Shown: positions 53,593 to 63,636, numbered from the stretch's first letter. The stretch is 64,000 nucleotides of DNA from Lentzea sp. NEAU-D7 (GCF_026242055.1 NZ_JAPJDL010000026.1:51711-115710), one strand, 5' to 3'. Notes: a model not told the origin generated them from the letters alone. Made by a program: numbers and translations.

Positions 53593-54737
53593 GCTCTCGC
53601 CTCCAGTGGCACGCGGGCCGACACTCCCGTGCCCGCACCGGGTTCGGACTCGATCTGCACCGTGCCCGCCAGTCCTTCGATCCGCTGCCTCATCGCTTCG
53701 AGCCCGAACCCTCCGGGCCGGACGTCGCCGAACCCGCGGCCGTCGTCGCGCACGTCCAGCGCCACCTCGTTCTCCAGGTACGACAACGTGACGCCGACCC
53801 GGCCGGCCCGCGCGTGCCTCGCCACGTTCGCCAGCGCCTCCTGCGCGGCGCGCAGCAGCGCGAACTCGGCCTCCGGCGCGATCGGCCGCGCGTCGCCGGT
53901 GGTCGTGACCTCGACCGGGATCCCGTGCAGCGCCGACCACTTCCCGGCGACGCCGGTGAGCGCCTCGGTCAGCCGCGCGGTCCGCAGCGGTTCGGGACGC
54001 AGTGCCGCGACGGACCTCCTCGTCTCGTCGAGGCTCTCCCTGGCGAGCTCGGTGGCGGCCGCGACGTGGCGGGCCCACGTCCTGTCGTCGGCGGCGCGGA
54101 GCTGGCTGATGATGCCGGTGAGCCCCTGGGCGAGCGTGTCGTGGATCTCCCGCGCCATCCGCTGCCGCTCGTCGCGCACCCCGGCCTCGCGTGCCTGCAC
54201 GACCAGTTGCTCGTGCAGCGTGGCGTTGTCCGCCAACGACTCCGCGAGCCTGCGGTTCGCCTCGCGTGCCTGAGCGAGCGCCTGCTCCCGTTCCGCCTCC
54301 TGCTGGTCGGATTTCCGCGCCACGAACGCGTACGCGCACATGGGCACGGCGTTGCCGGCGATGACGGCGAGCCAGATGGCGACGCCGCCGGAAGTCGACT
54401 TGTCGATCCCGTACGACTGGGCCGTGCCCGCCACCACGGCGACCGCCGCCACGTTCACCGGCTGCCAGGGAAAGGCGATCGTGCGGAACGTGTAGAAGTA
54501 CGGCACCGGCGTGAGGAACCCGAACAACGGGTTGAGCGCCACCAGCGCTCCCGTGAGCGCGGTCAGCCCCACGGCGACCACCCACGGTCTGATCGGCAGG
54601 GTCGTCCCCGCCGCCAGCCAGGCCGCCACGACCGCGCACAGCACGAGCTCGGCGGGCTCCGGCCGCCGGTCGAGCGTGGTGGCCGCGGCCAGCACCGCCA
54701 GCAGGACGTAAGGCCACCGCGCCGCAGGAATGCTCAT
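53589..54737 (-). CDS. NarL-type sensor histidine kinase
   Basis: A 382-residue kinase: about five membrane segments (residues 8-140), a coiled-coil (about 143-185), HisKA_3 with RQRMAREIHDTLAQGL (H199) and HATPase with AAQEALANVARHARAG and VRDDGRGFG. ATG 54737 after GGGAGGAACGCGG. It pairs with the overlapping response regulator. Signal unknown; the multi-pass sensor suggests membrane state. Confidence 0.92.
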   Translation of the reverse strand: MSIPAARWPYVLLAVLAAATTLDRRPEPAELVLCAVVAAWLAAGTTLPIRPWVVAVGLTALTGALVALNPLFGFLTPVPYFYTFRTIAFPWQPVNVAAVAVVAGTAQSYGIDKSTSGGVAIWLAVIAGNAVPMCAYAFVARKSDQQEAEREQALAQAREANRRLAESLADNATLHEQLVVQAREAGVRDERQRMAREIHDTLAQGLTGIISQLRAADDRTWARHVAAATELARESLDETRRSVAALRPEPLRTARLTEALTGVAGKWSALHGIPVEVTTTGDARPIAPEAEFALLRAAQEALANVARHARAGRVGVTLSYLENEVALDVRDDGRGFGDVRPGGFGLEAMRQRIEGLAGTVQIESEPGAGTGVSARVPLEARA

Positions 54738-54763
54738 CCGCGTTCCTCCCCCGGCCCACAAGC

Positions 54764-56353
54764 CTAGGCCTCGATCGCAAGGGCGTGGCTGAAGACGTTG
54801 CGCGGATCCCAGCGGGCCTTGATCTGTCGCAGGCGCGGGTAGTTGTCCTTGTAGTAGAGGCGCTGCGCGGACACGCCCGAGGTGTTCCACGCCGGGTCCG
54901 CCAGGTCGGCGTCGGCGTAGTTGATGTAGGAGCCGTCGTTGACCTCGTTCGGCACGGGCACGCCACCGGTGTCGGCGTACACATCGCGGTAGAGCGCGCG
55001 CACCCAGGCGAGATTGGCCGCGTCCTCGTGTTCCTCGCTCCACACCGCCTGGTAGACCGCCTTCATCACCACGTCCCGTTGCGCGATCGCGGTGTCCTGC
55101 GGCCGCACCGCGTTGGCCTGACCTCCGTACCCGATCAGCAGCACGCTCCCCGCCCCGCCGTCGGGCCCGGTGAGGTTGCGCCACAAGGCGTTCAGCTGCC
55201 TCGGCGTGTACGACCGGCGCAGGTAGGCCGCCTTGATCTTGTACCGCCGGGTGAGCACGTCCCCCGGTTCACCGGTGCCCGGCCACGTCATCCGGTGCAG
55301 CCACGGCATCGTCCTGCGCAGGTCGAACACCGGCGTGAGGCCGAGCCCCGCCGACACGGCGTCCACGAACTCCGTCACCATCGCGTCGACGCCCGGCAGG
55401 TCCGCGTCGGCCTGCACCGCGAGCATCACCACGCCACCGGCCTGGTGCTTCACCTCGAGGACCCCGTACAGCCCGGCCTGCGGCACCCCCGGCGCGCTGT
55501 TGCGCTCGTGCCACGTCCCGAAGTTGCGCAGCAACCCGCCCAGCTTCTCCTCGGTGAGCTGTCCCCAGTCCCAGAAGACCACGTGCTGCAACATCGTCCG
55601 CGGCACCGGCGGCAACAACCGCTCCCCGGCGCCCGGCGACCGCAACCAGTACCTGGTCACGACACCGAAGTTGCCGCCACCACCCCCGGTGTGCGCCCAC
55701 CACAGCTCGCGATGGGGATCATCCCGCTCCCGCGTGGCGACCACCAGGCGCGCCCGCCCGTCCTCGCCGACCACGACGACCTCGACGCCGTACAGGTGGT
55801 CCACCACGGCCCCGTACCTGCGCGACAACGGCCCGTACCCACCACCCGCGATGTGCCCGCCGGCCCCCACCTCCGGACACCCGCCACCGGGAATCGTGAC
55901 GCCCCACCCCGCGCACAACGTCCGGTACACCTGCCCGAGCGTGGCCCCCGGCTGCACCGAGAAGGCCTTCCGCCGCGCGTCGTACCCGACGTCGTTCATC
56001 CCCGAGAGGTCGAGCAACGTCCTGAACTCCGGCGCCGCCGTGAGGTTCTCGAAGCAGTGCCCGCCACTGCGCACCGCGATCCGCCGCCCGGCCCGCACCG
56101 CCTCGTCCACCGCGCGGACCACCTGGTCGGCCGAGGTGGCCACCCGAATCTCGTCGGGCCGCCCGGCGAACCGGAAGTTGTTGCCCCGCAACAGGTTCTC
56201 GTACCGCACGTCACCCGGCCCGATCCGCGGCGCCTGCACAGCAGACTCCTGCGCCGCCGCACTCGCCCCGCCCCGTCCCGTCAGCCCGCCCGCCGCCACC
56301 GCGCCGACGATCAGCGCTCGCCGGCTCACGTGCCCGCCCCCGGAGATGCTCAT
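54764..56353 (-). CDS. Secreted FAD-binding oxidoreductase, berberine-bridge-enzyme type
   Basis: A 529-residue flavoenzyme with a Tat-like signal (SRRALIVGAVAAGG). FAD_binding_4 domain with H99 in RSGGHCFEN (8-alpha-histidyl) and C159 in GGGCPEVGAGGH (6-S-cysteinyl), so bicovalent FAD is predicted; BBE domain at the C-terminus (YYKDNYPRLRQIKARWDPRN). Members oxidise sugars, lignans or natural-product intermediates. GGAAGGGG precedes the ATG. An exported oxidase of unknown substrate. Confidence 0.88.
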   Translation of the reverse strand: MSISGGGHVSRRALIVGAVAAGGLTGRGGASAAAQESAVQAPRIGPGDVRYENLLRGNNFRFAGRPDEIRVATSADQVVRAVDEAVRAGRRIAVRSGGHCFENLTAAPEFRTLLDLSGMNDVGYDARRKAFSVQPGATLGQVYRTLCAGWGVTIPGGGCPEVGAGGHIAGGGYGPLSRRYGAVVDHLYGVEVVVVGEDGRARLVVATRERDDPHRELWWAHTGGGGGNFGVVTRYWLRSPGAGERLLPPVPRTMLQHVVFWDWGQLTEEKLGGLLRNFGTWHERNSAPGVPQAGLYGVLEVKHQAGGVVMLAVQADADLPGVDAMVTEFVDAVSAGLGLTPVFDLRRTMPWLHRMTWPGTGEPGDVLTRRYKIKAAYLRRSYTPRQLNALWRNLTGPDGGAGSVLLIGYGGQANAVRPQDTAIAQRDVVMKAVYQAVWSEEHEDAANLAWVRALYRDVYADTGGVPVPNEVNDGSYINYADADLADPAWNTSGVSAQRLYYKDNYPRLRQIKARWDPRNVFSHALAIEA

Positions 56354-57223
56354 CTCGACCCCTTCCGCCTCGGTGGTTCTCACCGTGGCGGAACGGGATC
56401 CGCGGGACATCAGCCGATCACCCGGTCAGGAGGATGAGCCGCGACCCAGCCGATCGGCTGGCCGGGCCACCGCCGCATTGCGCCGGCCGGAGACCGCCGC
56501 GGACACCCGGGAAGTCGTTTGCCGACGCCTGTCCGCTCAGCCGGGCACGGCGATCGCTTACGCAGCCGCCGCGAAGCCTCGGACTTGGCCCGTCAGCTGT
56601 CTCCGGCGGCCGTCCCCTCAGCTGTCCCTCTCAGCCGCGTTCCTCAGCCGTCCACGCAATCGCCGCCGACACCTTGGACACCCAGCCCAGACGCCGCTCC
56701 CAGGCACCTCTTCCCCACGTACAAGCGCCCTGAACCACTCCTGCGGCCGCTGCCCCGCACGACCACCCAAGGCACCGTCTCCTGGCAGCCGTCCCCTTCG
56801 GTCGGGCTCGCGCCGCCGACACCCGGACAGCTGCCCCGCACGACCACCCAAGGCACCGTCTCCTGGCAGCCGTCCCCTTCGGTCGGGCTCGCGCCGCCGA
56901 CACCCGGACAGCTGGCCCGGACGCCTCTTCCAAGCAGCCTTTCCACGAACAAGCTCTCGGAACCACTCTCGCGGCCACTGCCGCACACGGCCATCCCAGG
57001 GGTCGTTTCCCGGCGGCCGTCCTTACTCAGCCGTCCCGCTCGGGAGCCGTCCCCCAGCCGCCCACGCCTCGGACACCGGACCCCGATGCCGTTTGCCGAC
57101 AGCCCTTGCCCTCGGACAAGCTCCCGAACCACTCCTGCGGCCGCGGCCCCGCACAACCACCCCGGACACCTTCGCTCCAGGCGCCGATCCCTGGGGCGGG
57201 CTCGGCGGGTCCGCCTGCCGGGA
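56354..57223. other. Gene-poor stretch with 81-bp tandem repeat
   Basis: 870 bp without a supportable gene between the flavoenzyme start and the ABC exporter stop. It is C-rich with degenerate motifs (CCGGACAGCTG, CAGCCGTCCC) and includes a near-exact 81-bp duplication at 56750-56911. Confidence 0.6.
56750..56911. repeat. 81-bp tandem duplication
   Basis: CTGCCCCGCACGACCACCCA begins at 56750 and again at 56831; the two 81-bp units are essentially identical, and the start of a third diverged unit follows (CTGGCCCGG). 81 is a multiple of three, keeping frames open on both strands (27-residue repeats). Confidence 0.9.
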
Positions 57224-59113
57224 TCAGTTCGTCTGCGGCACCCCGAGGCGCTCGCTGAACTTCGGCGTCGGCACCACACCGACCACCGGAGGCTCGGCGA
57301 ACTGCGTGTTGTAGAGGTCGGCGTACCGGCCCTCGGCGGTCATCAGCTCGGTGTGCGTGCCCCGCTCGACGATGTCGCCGTGCTCCAGCACCAGGATCTG
57401 GTCGGCCGCCCGGATCGTCGAGAGACGGTGGGCGATCACCAGCGACGTGCGGCCCTGCAGCGCCTCGGTCAGCGCCTCCTGCACGGCGGCCTCCGATTCC
57501 GAGTCCAGGTGCGCGGTGGCCTCGTCCAGGATCACCACGCGCGGCTTGGCGAGCAGCAGGCGGGCGATGGTGAGCCGTTGCCGTTCGCCGCCGGACAACC
57601 GGTAGCCGCGTTCGCCGACCACGGTGTCGAGCTGGTCAGGTAACGAGGCCACCAGGTCCAGCAGGCGGGCGCGGCGCAGCGCGTCCCACAGCTCGTCGTC
57701 GGTGGCGCCGGGCGACGCGTACTCCAGGTTCGCGCGGATGGTGTCGTGGAAGAGGTGCCCGTCCTGGGTGACCACGCCGACGGACGCGCGCAACGCCTCG
57801 AAGGTCAGGTCTCGGACGTCCACTCCGGACAGGCGCACGGAACCCGAGTCGACGTCGTAGAGCCGCGGCACGAGCGAGGCGAGGGTCGACTTGCCCGCGC
57901 CGGACGAGCCGACCAGGGCGACCAGCTGGCCGGCCTCGGCCTTGAAGCTGATGCCGTGCAGCACTTCCTCGCCGCCACGGGTGTCCAAAGTGGCCACCGA
58001 CTCCAACGAGGCCAGCGAGACCTTGTCCGCCGACGGGTACGCGAAGCGCACGTCGGAGAACTCGACGGACACCGGGCCGTCGGGCACCGGGCGGGCGTCC
58101 GGCTTCTCCTTGATCATCGGGTCGAGGTCGAGGACCTCGAAGACGCGCTCGAACGACACCAGCGCCGTCATCAGGTCGACGCGCGCGTTCGCGAGAGCCG
58201 TCAGCGGGGCGTACAGCCGCGTCAGCAGCAGCGCGAGCGACACCACGGCACCGGCCTGCAGGTGCCCGGTCAGCGCCAGGTAGCCGCCCAGGCCGTAGAC
58301 CAGCGCCTGCGCCAGCGCCGAGACCAGCGTCAGGCCCGTCATGAACCAGCGGGTGGCCATCGCGGTCCGGATGCCGATGTCGCGAACCTGCGCGGCCTTC
58401 TCGGAGAACTCCTGCTCCTCGCGGGCCGGACGGCCGAAGAGCTTCACCAGCGTCGCGCCGGGCGCCGAGAACCGCTCGGTCGACTGGGTGACCATCGAGG
58501 CGTTGAGGGCGGAGGCCTCCCGCTGCATGTCCGCCATCCGGCGGCCCATCCGCTTGGCGGGCAGCACGAACACCGGGAGCAGCACCAGGGCCAGCGCCGT
58601 GACCTGCCACGACAGCGTGAACATGACGGCCAGCGACAGGACCAGCTGGATGATGTTCGTGACGAAGCCGGACAGCGTCGAGGTGAAGGCGCGCTGGGCG
58701 CCGATCACGTCGTTGTTCAGGCGCGAGACCAGCGCGCCGGTGCGCGTGCGGGTGAAGAACGCGACGGGCATCTTCTGCACGTGGCCGAACACGGCACGGC
58801 GCAGGTCGTAGATCAGGCCCTCACCGATGCGCGTCGACTGCCAGCGCTCCACCACGCCCAGGCCGGCGTCGACGACGGCGATCAGCGCGATCGCCACCGC
58901 GAGCCACACGACCACGGACGGCACCGAGCCGCCGACGATCGCGTCGACCACGCGGCCCGCCAGCAGTGGCGTCGACACCGCGAGAACCGACGAGACGACC
59001 GTCAGCAGCAGGAACACCAGCAGCTTCGCCCGGTGCGGCCGGGCGAAGGTGAGAACGCGGCGGAACGTGCCCCGGCGCACCTTCGAAGGCGCGTCCGAGG
59101 TCGCTCCCATCAT
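57224..59113 (-). CDS. ABC exporter (fused permease-ATPase)
   Basis: A 629-residue half-transporter: six membrane segments (about 25-300; PHRAKLLVFLLLTVVSSVLA first), then an ATPase with Walker A GSSGAGKST, Q-loop VTQDGHLF, signature LSGGERQRL, Walker B VVILDEATAHLD and H-loop VIAHRLST. It forms a homo- or heterodimer exporting lipids, drugs or peptides. ATG pair at 59113/59110; a longer in-frame start is possible. Substrate unknown. Confidence 0.9.
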   Translation of the reverse strand: MMGATSDAPSKVRRGTFRRVLTFARPHRAKLLVFLLLTVVSSVLAVSTPLLAGRVVDAIVGGSVPSVVVWLAVAIALIAVVDAGLGVVERWQSTRIGEGLIYDLRRAVFGHVQKMPVAFFTRTRTGALVSRLNNDVIGAQRAFTSTLSGFVTNIIQLVLSLAVMFTLSWQVTALALVLLPVFVLPAKRMGRRMADMQREASALNASMVTQSTERFSAPGATLVKLFGRPAREEQEFSEKAAQVRDIGIRTAMATRWFMTGLTLVSALAQALVYGLGGYLALTGHLQAGAVVSLALLLTRLYAPLTALANARVDLMTALVSFERVFEVLDLDPMIKEKPDARPVPDGPVSVEFSDVRFAYPSADKVSLASLESVATLDTRGGEEVLHGISFKAEAGQLVALVGSSGAGKSTLASLVPRLYDVDSGSVRLSGVDVRDLTFEALRASVGVVTQDGHLFHDTIRANLEYASPGATDDELWDALRRARLLDLVASLPDQLDTVVGERGYRLSGGERQRLTIARLLLAKPRVVILDEATAHLDSESEAAVQEALTEALQGRTSLVIAHRLSTIRAADQILVLEHGDIVERGTHTELMTAEGRYADLYNTQFAEPPVVGVVPTPKFSERLGVPQTN

Positions 59114-59203
59114 GAATCGCCAAGAGCTGTATCCGTCCACGCTGTCTAGAACAGCACAGCGGTCCGACAATTCCTTCGCGGGCGGCTACAGCGGCGGAAA
59201 GGT

Positions 59204-60016
59204 TCAGCTCTGAGCGGACAAGGCCGCGAACGACTGCAGCCGGCGCAGCTGGGCGGCGCGTTCCAGCGCGAGCTGCGCCTCCGCCGTCGGCGTCTCCGCG
59301 GCCGCCAGGATCAGCGACAGCGTCTCCGACACGGCACCGGCCATCGGCTTGAGGACGGCGGCGACCAGCTCGTCGACGGCGCCGTCGAGCCCGTCCGCGG
59401 GCACGACGGAGTTCGCGAGGCCGATCCGCAGCGACTCCTCCGCCGACACCCGGCGGGAGGTCACGCACATCTCGGCCGCGCGCGAGTACCCCACGAGTCG
59501 CACCAGCGGCAGCGTGCCGCCGAGGTCGGGCACCAGACCCAGCCCGGTCTCGGCCATGCAGAACTGCGCGTCCTCGGCGAGCACGCGGAAGTCGCACGCC
59601 AGCGCCAACTGGAAACCCGCGCCGATGGCATGCCCCTGCACCGCGGCGATCGTCACGCGTGCGGGGTCGCGCAGCCAGGTGAACCCGGCCTGGTACGACG
59701 CGATGCGGGCGTCGGCCTCCTCAGCGGGAAGCGACAGGATCGCGCCGAGACCACCGGGTTCGCCGTCGACGGGCTCACCGGTGAACATCCGCCGGTCCAG
59801 CCCTGCCGAGAAGGCACGGCCGGAGCCCCGGACGACCACGACGCGGACGTCCGGGTCCAGCTGTTCGCCGATGTGCCGCAACGCCTGCCACGTGGCCGGC
59901 GTCTGCGCGTTCAGCACGTCGGGACGATCGAGCGTGATGGTCGCGCGCGGCCCCGAGATCGCGAGCCGAACGCCACCGCGCTCGAGCAGGCCAGCGTCGA
60001 TGGAAGGCACTGGCAT
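59204..60016 (-). CDS. Enoyl-CoA hydratase/isomerase family protein
   Basis: A 270-residue crotonase-fold protein: oxyanion loops RGSGRAFSAGLDRR and VQGHAIGAGFQLALACDFR, followed by AETGLGLVPDLGGT, with the usual Glu of the second catalytic position in AETG. It acts on an acyl-CoA double bond. GGAGGTAACGACC precedes the ATG. Upstream is a small HTH gene on the same strand. Confidence 0.9.
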   Translation of the reverse strand: MPVPSIDAGLLERGGVRLAISGPRATITLDRPDVLNAQTPATWQALRHIGEQLDPDVRVVVVRGSGRAFSAGLDRRMFTGEPVDGEPGGLGAILSLPAEEADARIASYQAGFTWLRDPARVTIAAVQGHAIGAGFQLALACDFRVLAEDAQFCMAETGLGLVPDLGGTLPLVRLVGYSRAAEMCVTSRRVSAEESLRIGLANSVVPADGLDGAVDELVAAVLKPMAGAVSETLSLILAAAETPTAEAQLALERAAQLRRLQSFAALSAQS

Positions 60017-60075
60017 GGTCGTTACCTCCGGCGAACTAGTAGCTAGTTACCGGAGAGTAGCAGTCTGAGTTGTGG

Positions 60076-60285
60076 CTACTTCTTCTTCGTCCGGGTGGCG
60101 CCACCGCGACCGCGCAGCGTGACCCCGGATTCCGACAGAACCCGGTGCACGAAGCCGTAGGAACGCCCGGTGCTCTCGGCCAAAGCCCGGATGCTCGCGC
60201 CCTTTTCGTACTTCTTCTTCAGGTCAGCGGCCAGCTTGTCCCGCGTGGCGCCGGTGATCCGGGCACCCTTCTTCAGGTCAGCCAC
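60076..60285 (-). CDS. Small helix-turn-helix protein
   Basis: A 69-residue basic protein beginning with GTG 60285 (MADLKKGARITGATRDKLAA): one HTH (KKYEKGASIRALAESTGRSY, then GFVHRVLSESGV) and a Lys/Arg-rich tail (RGRGGATRTKKK). This type is common and conserved in actinobacteria and probably binds DNA nonspecifically or as a nucleoid-associated factor. GGAAGG lies about 9 nt upstream. Confidence 0.8.
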   Translation of the reverse strand: MADLKKGARITGATRDKLAADLKKKYEKGASIRALAESTGRSYGFVHRVLSESGVTLRGRGGATRTKKK

Positions 60286-60459
60286 CTTGTCCCGCCTTCC
60301 GTACGAGCAGGTGGGCCGTTTGACGGCCCCTGTCGTCGCAATGATCGAACAGGAACCGGCAGAACGCCAGGTGATCAAGCAAAGAGATCGGTGAACGGTC
60401 GATTCGATCACACTGAGTTGATCACAGAACGCGCTCGGTAGTCCTTTGACGGGTGGAGA

Positions 60460-62088
60460 TCACGCCAGCTGAACGAGGTCGAGGTAGTCCTCGGACCAGT
60501 GGTCCTCGGTGCCGTCGGGCAGCAGGATGACCCTCTCGGGCTCCAGCGCCTCGACCGCGCCGGGGTCGTGCGTCACCAGGACGACGGCGCCCTCGTAGCG
60601 CCGCAACGCGTCGAGCACCTGCTCGCGCGAGGCCGGGTCGAGGTTGTTGGTCGGCTCGTCGAGCAGCAGCACGTTCGCGGCCGACGACACCAGACCGGCC
60701 AGCGCGAGCCGCGTCTTCTCGCCACCGGACAACGTGCCCGCGGGCTGGTCGAGCTGCTCGCCGCTGAACAGGAACGTGCCGAGCAACGACCGCAGCCGCT
60801 GTTCCTGCTCGTCCGGCGCCATGTGGCGGATGTTCTCCCACACCGACGCGTTGTGGTCGAGCGTCTCGTGCTCCTGCGCGAAGTAGCCGATCTTCAGGCC
60901 GTGGCCGGGGACGACGCCACCGGCGTCCGCCTTCTCGCTGCCGCCCAGCAACCGCAGCAGCGTGGTCTTGCCGGCACCGTTGAAGCCGAGCACGACGACG
61001 CGGGAACCCTTGTCGACCGCCAGGTCCACGCCGGTGAAGATCTCCAGCGATCCGTAGGACTTGCTCAGACCCTCTGCCATCAAAGGGGTCTTGCCGCACG
61101 GCGCGGGCGACGGGAAGCTGATCTTCGCGACCTTGTCGCTCTGGCGCACCTCGTCGAGACCGTCGAGCAGCTTCTGGGCGCGCTTCGCCATGTTCTGCGC
61201 CGCAACGGCCTTCGTGGCCTTCGCGCCCATCTTGGCGGCCTGCGTCATCAGCGCGCCGGCCTTCTTCTCGGCGTTGGCGCGCTCACGGCGACGACGCTTC
61301 TCGTCCGTCGCACGGGCCTCGAGGTACTTCTTCCAGCCGAGGTTGTAGATGTCGACCTCGCCGCGCATCGCGTCGAGGAACCACACCTTGTTCACGACGT
61401 CGTCGAGCAGCTCGACGTCGTGCGAGATCACGACGAGGCCGCCGTCGTGCGACTTGAGGAAGCCGCGCAGCCACGTGATCGAGTCGGCGTCGAGGTGGTT
61501 CGTGGGCTCGTCGATCAGCAGGATCGTGCTCGACTTGGCACCGATGCCCGCCTCGGACGCGGCGAACAGGATGCGGGCCAGCTCGACGCGGCGGCGCTGG
61601 CCACCGGACAGCGTGCTCAGCGGCTGCGCCAGGACCCGGTCCGGCAGGCCGAGGTTCGAGCAGATGCGGGCGGCCTCGGACTCGGCGGCGTACCCGCCGA
61701 GCGAGGAGAAGCGCTCCTCGAGCTTGCCGTACTTGGTGACGGCGACGTCGAGCTCGGCCGGGTCGACCAGCTCGGCCATCTTCGACTGGGCCTTCTCCAT
61801 GTCGCGGAGCAGCTGGTCGAGGCCGCGCGCGGACAGCACCCGGTCCTTGGCGATGACCGACAGGTCGCCCTCGCGGGGGTCCTGCGGCAGGTAGCCGAGC
61901 TCGCCCTTGCGGGTGATGGCGCCGGCGTAGGGCTGGCCCTCACCGGCGAGAACGCGCAGGGAGGTGGTCTTGCCGGCACCGTTGCGGCCCACGAGGCCGA
62001 TGCGGTCGCCGGGCTGAACGCGCAGGTTGGCGCCGCTCACGAGAATGCGTGAGCCCGCGCGCAACTCCATGTCGGTTGCGGTGATCAA
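60460..62088 (-). CDS. ABC-F family ATPase
   Basis: A 542-residue soluble tandem ATPase: first domain GRNGAGKTTS, LSGGQRRRVE and LLIDEPTNHLD; a charged linker (about 260-310); second domain GFNGAGKTTL, LSGGEKTRLALA and LLLDEPTNNLD. ABC-F proteins act on the ribosome in translation control or antibiotic resistance. TTG 62088 is chosen: it gives MITATDMELRAGSR and GGAG lies 6 nt upstream; an ATG seven codons later has none. No transmembrane part. Confidence 0.9.
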   Translation of the reverse strand: MITATDMELRAGSRILVSGANLRVQPGDRIGLVGRNGAGKTTSLRVLAGEGQPYAGAITRKGELGYLPQDPREGDLSVIAKDRVLSARGLDQLLRDMEKAQSKMAELVDPAELDVAVTKYGKLEERFSSLGGYAAESEAARICSNLGLPDRVLAQPLSTLSGGQRRRVELARILFAASEAGIGAKSSTILLIDEPTNHLDADSITWLRGFLKSHDGGLVVISHDVELLDDVVNKVWFLDAMRGEVDIYNLGWKKYLEARATDEKRRRRERANAEKKAGALMTQAAKMGAKATKAVAAQNMAKRAQKLLDGLDEVRQSDKVAKISFPSPAPCGKTPLMAEGLSKSYGSLEIFTGVDLAVDKGSRVVVLGFNGAGKTTLLRLLGGSEKADAGGVVPGHGLKIGYFAQEHETLDHNASVWENIRHMAPDEQEQRLRSLLGTFLFSGEQLDQPAGTLSGGEKTRLALAGLVSSAANVLLLDEPTNNLDPASREQVLDALRRYEGAVVLVTHDPGAVEALEPERVILLPDGTEDHWSEDYLDLVQLA

Positions 62089-62234
62089 AAGAAACTCCGA
62101 GTAGCTACGAGAACTCCGGGCATGGCAAGGGATGGCACGTCCGGTTCGGCCTACTCCAGGAGGATCACGCACCCATCCTACGGGATCACGACCATCGAAT
62201 TTCCCACCTGTGGCGGGACGCATAGATTGCGGCC

Positions 62235-62999
62235 ATGAGCGAAGACTTCTCGGGCAAGGCCGCGCTGGTCACCGGCGCGTCCCGCGGCATCGGCCACGGC
62301 ATCGCGCGCGAGCTCCTCTCCCGCGGCGCGTCCGTCACGATCACGGGCCGCAAGGCCGATCAGCTGGCCGAGGCGGCCAGGCAGCTGGAGGCGGACACCG
62401 GCGGCCGCGTCCTCGCGGTAGCGGGCAACGCGGGCGACGACGCGTCGCGCGAAGAGGCCGTGGCGCGCACGGTCGAGGAGTTCGGCCGCCTCGACGTGCT
62501 CGTGAACAACACCGGCATCAACCCGCAGTTCGGCTTCCTGATGGAGGCGGACCTGAACGCCGTCAAGAAGATCTTCGACGTCAACGTGGTGGCCGCGCTC
62601 GGTTTCGTCCAGCTCGCGTGGAAGGCGTGGATGAGCGAGCACGGCGGCGCGGTCGTGAACGTCGCGTCGATCGGCGGCATCCGGTCCACGGGCGTCATCG
62701 GCGCGTACGGCGCGTCCAAGGCGGCGTTGATCCGCCTGACCGAGGAACTCGCGTGGCAGCTCGGCCCGAAGGTGCGCGTGAACGCCGTCGCGCCCGCCGT
62801 GGTGAAGACGAAGTTCGCGGAAGCGCTCTACGTGGGCCGAGAGGACGAGGCCGCGCAGCAGTACCCGATGAAGCGCCTCGGCACGCCTGAGGACGTCGCC
62901 TCTCTCGTGGCGTTCCTGTGTTCGGACGGCGCTTCGTGGATCACGGGCGAGACCGTCCGCGTCGACGGAGGGCTGCTGTCCACGGGCACGGCGGGCTGA
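62235..62999 (+). CDS. Short-chain dehydrogenase/reductase
   Basis: A 254-residue classical SDR: TGASRGIGHGIA (NAD(P) loop), NNTGINPQ, catalytic S in NVASIGG and YGASK (Tyr/Lys), and the C-terminal ASWITGETVRVDGG of FabG-like enzymes. Divergent from the ABC-F gene with about 146 bp between. Substrate unknown. Confidence 0.9.
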   Translation: MSEDFSGKAALVTGASRGIGHGIARELLSRGASVTITGRKADQLAEAARQLEADTGGRVLAVAGNAGDDASREEAVARTVEEFGRLDVLVNNTGINPQFGFLMEADLNAVKKIFDVNVVAALGFVQLAWKAWMSEHGGAVVNVASIGGIRSTGVIGAYGASKAALIRLTEELAWQLGPKVRVNAVAPAVVKTKFAEALYVGREDEAAQQYPMKRLGTPEDVASLVAFLCSDGASWITGETVRVDGGLLSTGTAG

Positions 63000-63029
63000 G
63001 CCACACGGGCTCGGGGGCCGCGGTCCGGC

Positions 63030-63540
63030 TCGTCTGGGCGCGGTTCGGTGTTCTTGGGGGCGTCCGGCGTTGCTCGGGGCGTCTGGCGCCTCCATGGAAT
63101 GTCCCGCGCTCCACGGGCGTGGGTGTTCCCAGGGACGTTCGGCGCTTCCAGAGGCGTCCTGCGTTGCCTGGAGACGTGTGGCGTTCCTCCGGGGACATCC
63201 AGAGCCGTCCCGCGCTCCCAGGGACTGTTCAGCGGCCCTTAGTGGTGTTCGGTGTTACCCAGGGACGTCCGGCATTCTCAGGGACATCCGACGCATCCAA
63301 GGGCGTCCAGCGCCCCTGGTGACGTTCGGCGTCACCAGTGACTTCCGGCGTTCTCCAGGGACATCCAGCGCCCCCGGAACGCTCTGCGCTCCCAGCGACA
63401 TCCGGCGCCCCAGCGACGTTCCGCGTTCCTAGCGGCGTTCGGGTCCCCAGGAACGTCCATTGCCCCCAAAGACGTCCCGCGTCCCCATGAACGTCCAGCG
63501 TTCCCTAAAAACGGCCCGGCCTCTCAGAATCGTCCGGCGT
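63030..63540. repeat. Degenerate ~19-bp tandem array
   Basis: About 25 units approximating GGCGTTCCCAGGGACGTCC, for example GGTGTTACCCAGGGACGTCC and GGCGTTCTCCAGGGACATCC. Units are 18-21 nt and diverged, with no fixed spacer. No reading frame with start and ribosome binding site spans the array. Confidence 0.75.
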
Positions 63541-63607
63541 GCACCGGCGCGGCATCTGCCGCCAGGTCCGGTCCACAGGCCGGTGTCCGCACGCCGAGCC
63601 ACGCTCA

Positions 63608-63636
63608 CGCAGGGGTCCCCCGCAGGGGTCCCCTGC
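63608..63636 (-). terminator. Hairpin with 13-bp direct repeat after the LysR gene
   Basis: CGCAGGGGTCCCC occurs twice in tandem (63608-63620, 63621-63633); the second copy extends into the perfect palindrome GCAGGGGTCCCCTGC (63622-63636), 11 nt after the LysR stop, with a T-rich stretch on the plus strand side. Confidence 0.5.

Noticed and set aside
63030-63540. CRISPR-like array interpretation of the ~19-bp units
   Set aside because: Repeats are diverged and directly adjacent, with no spacer-repeat alternation.
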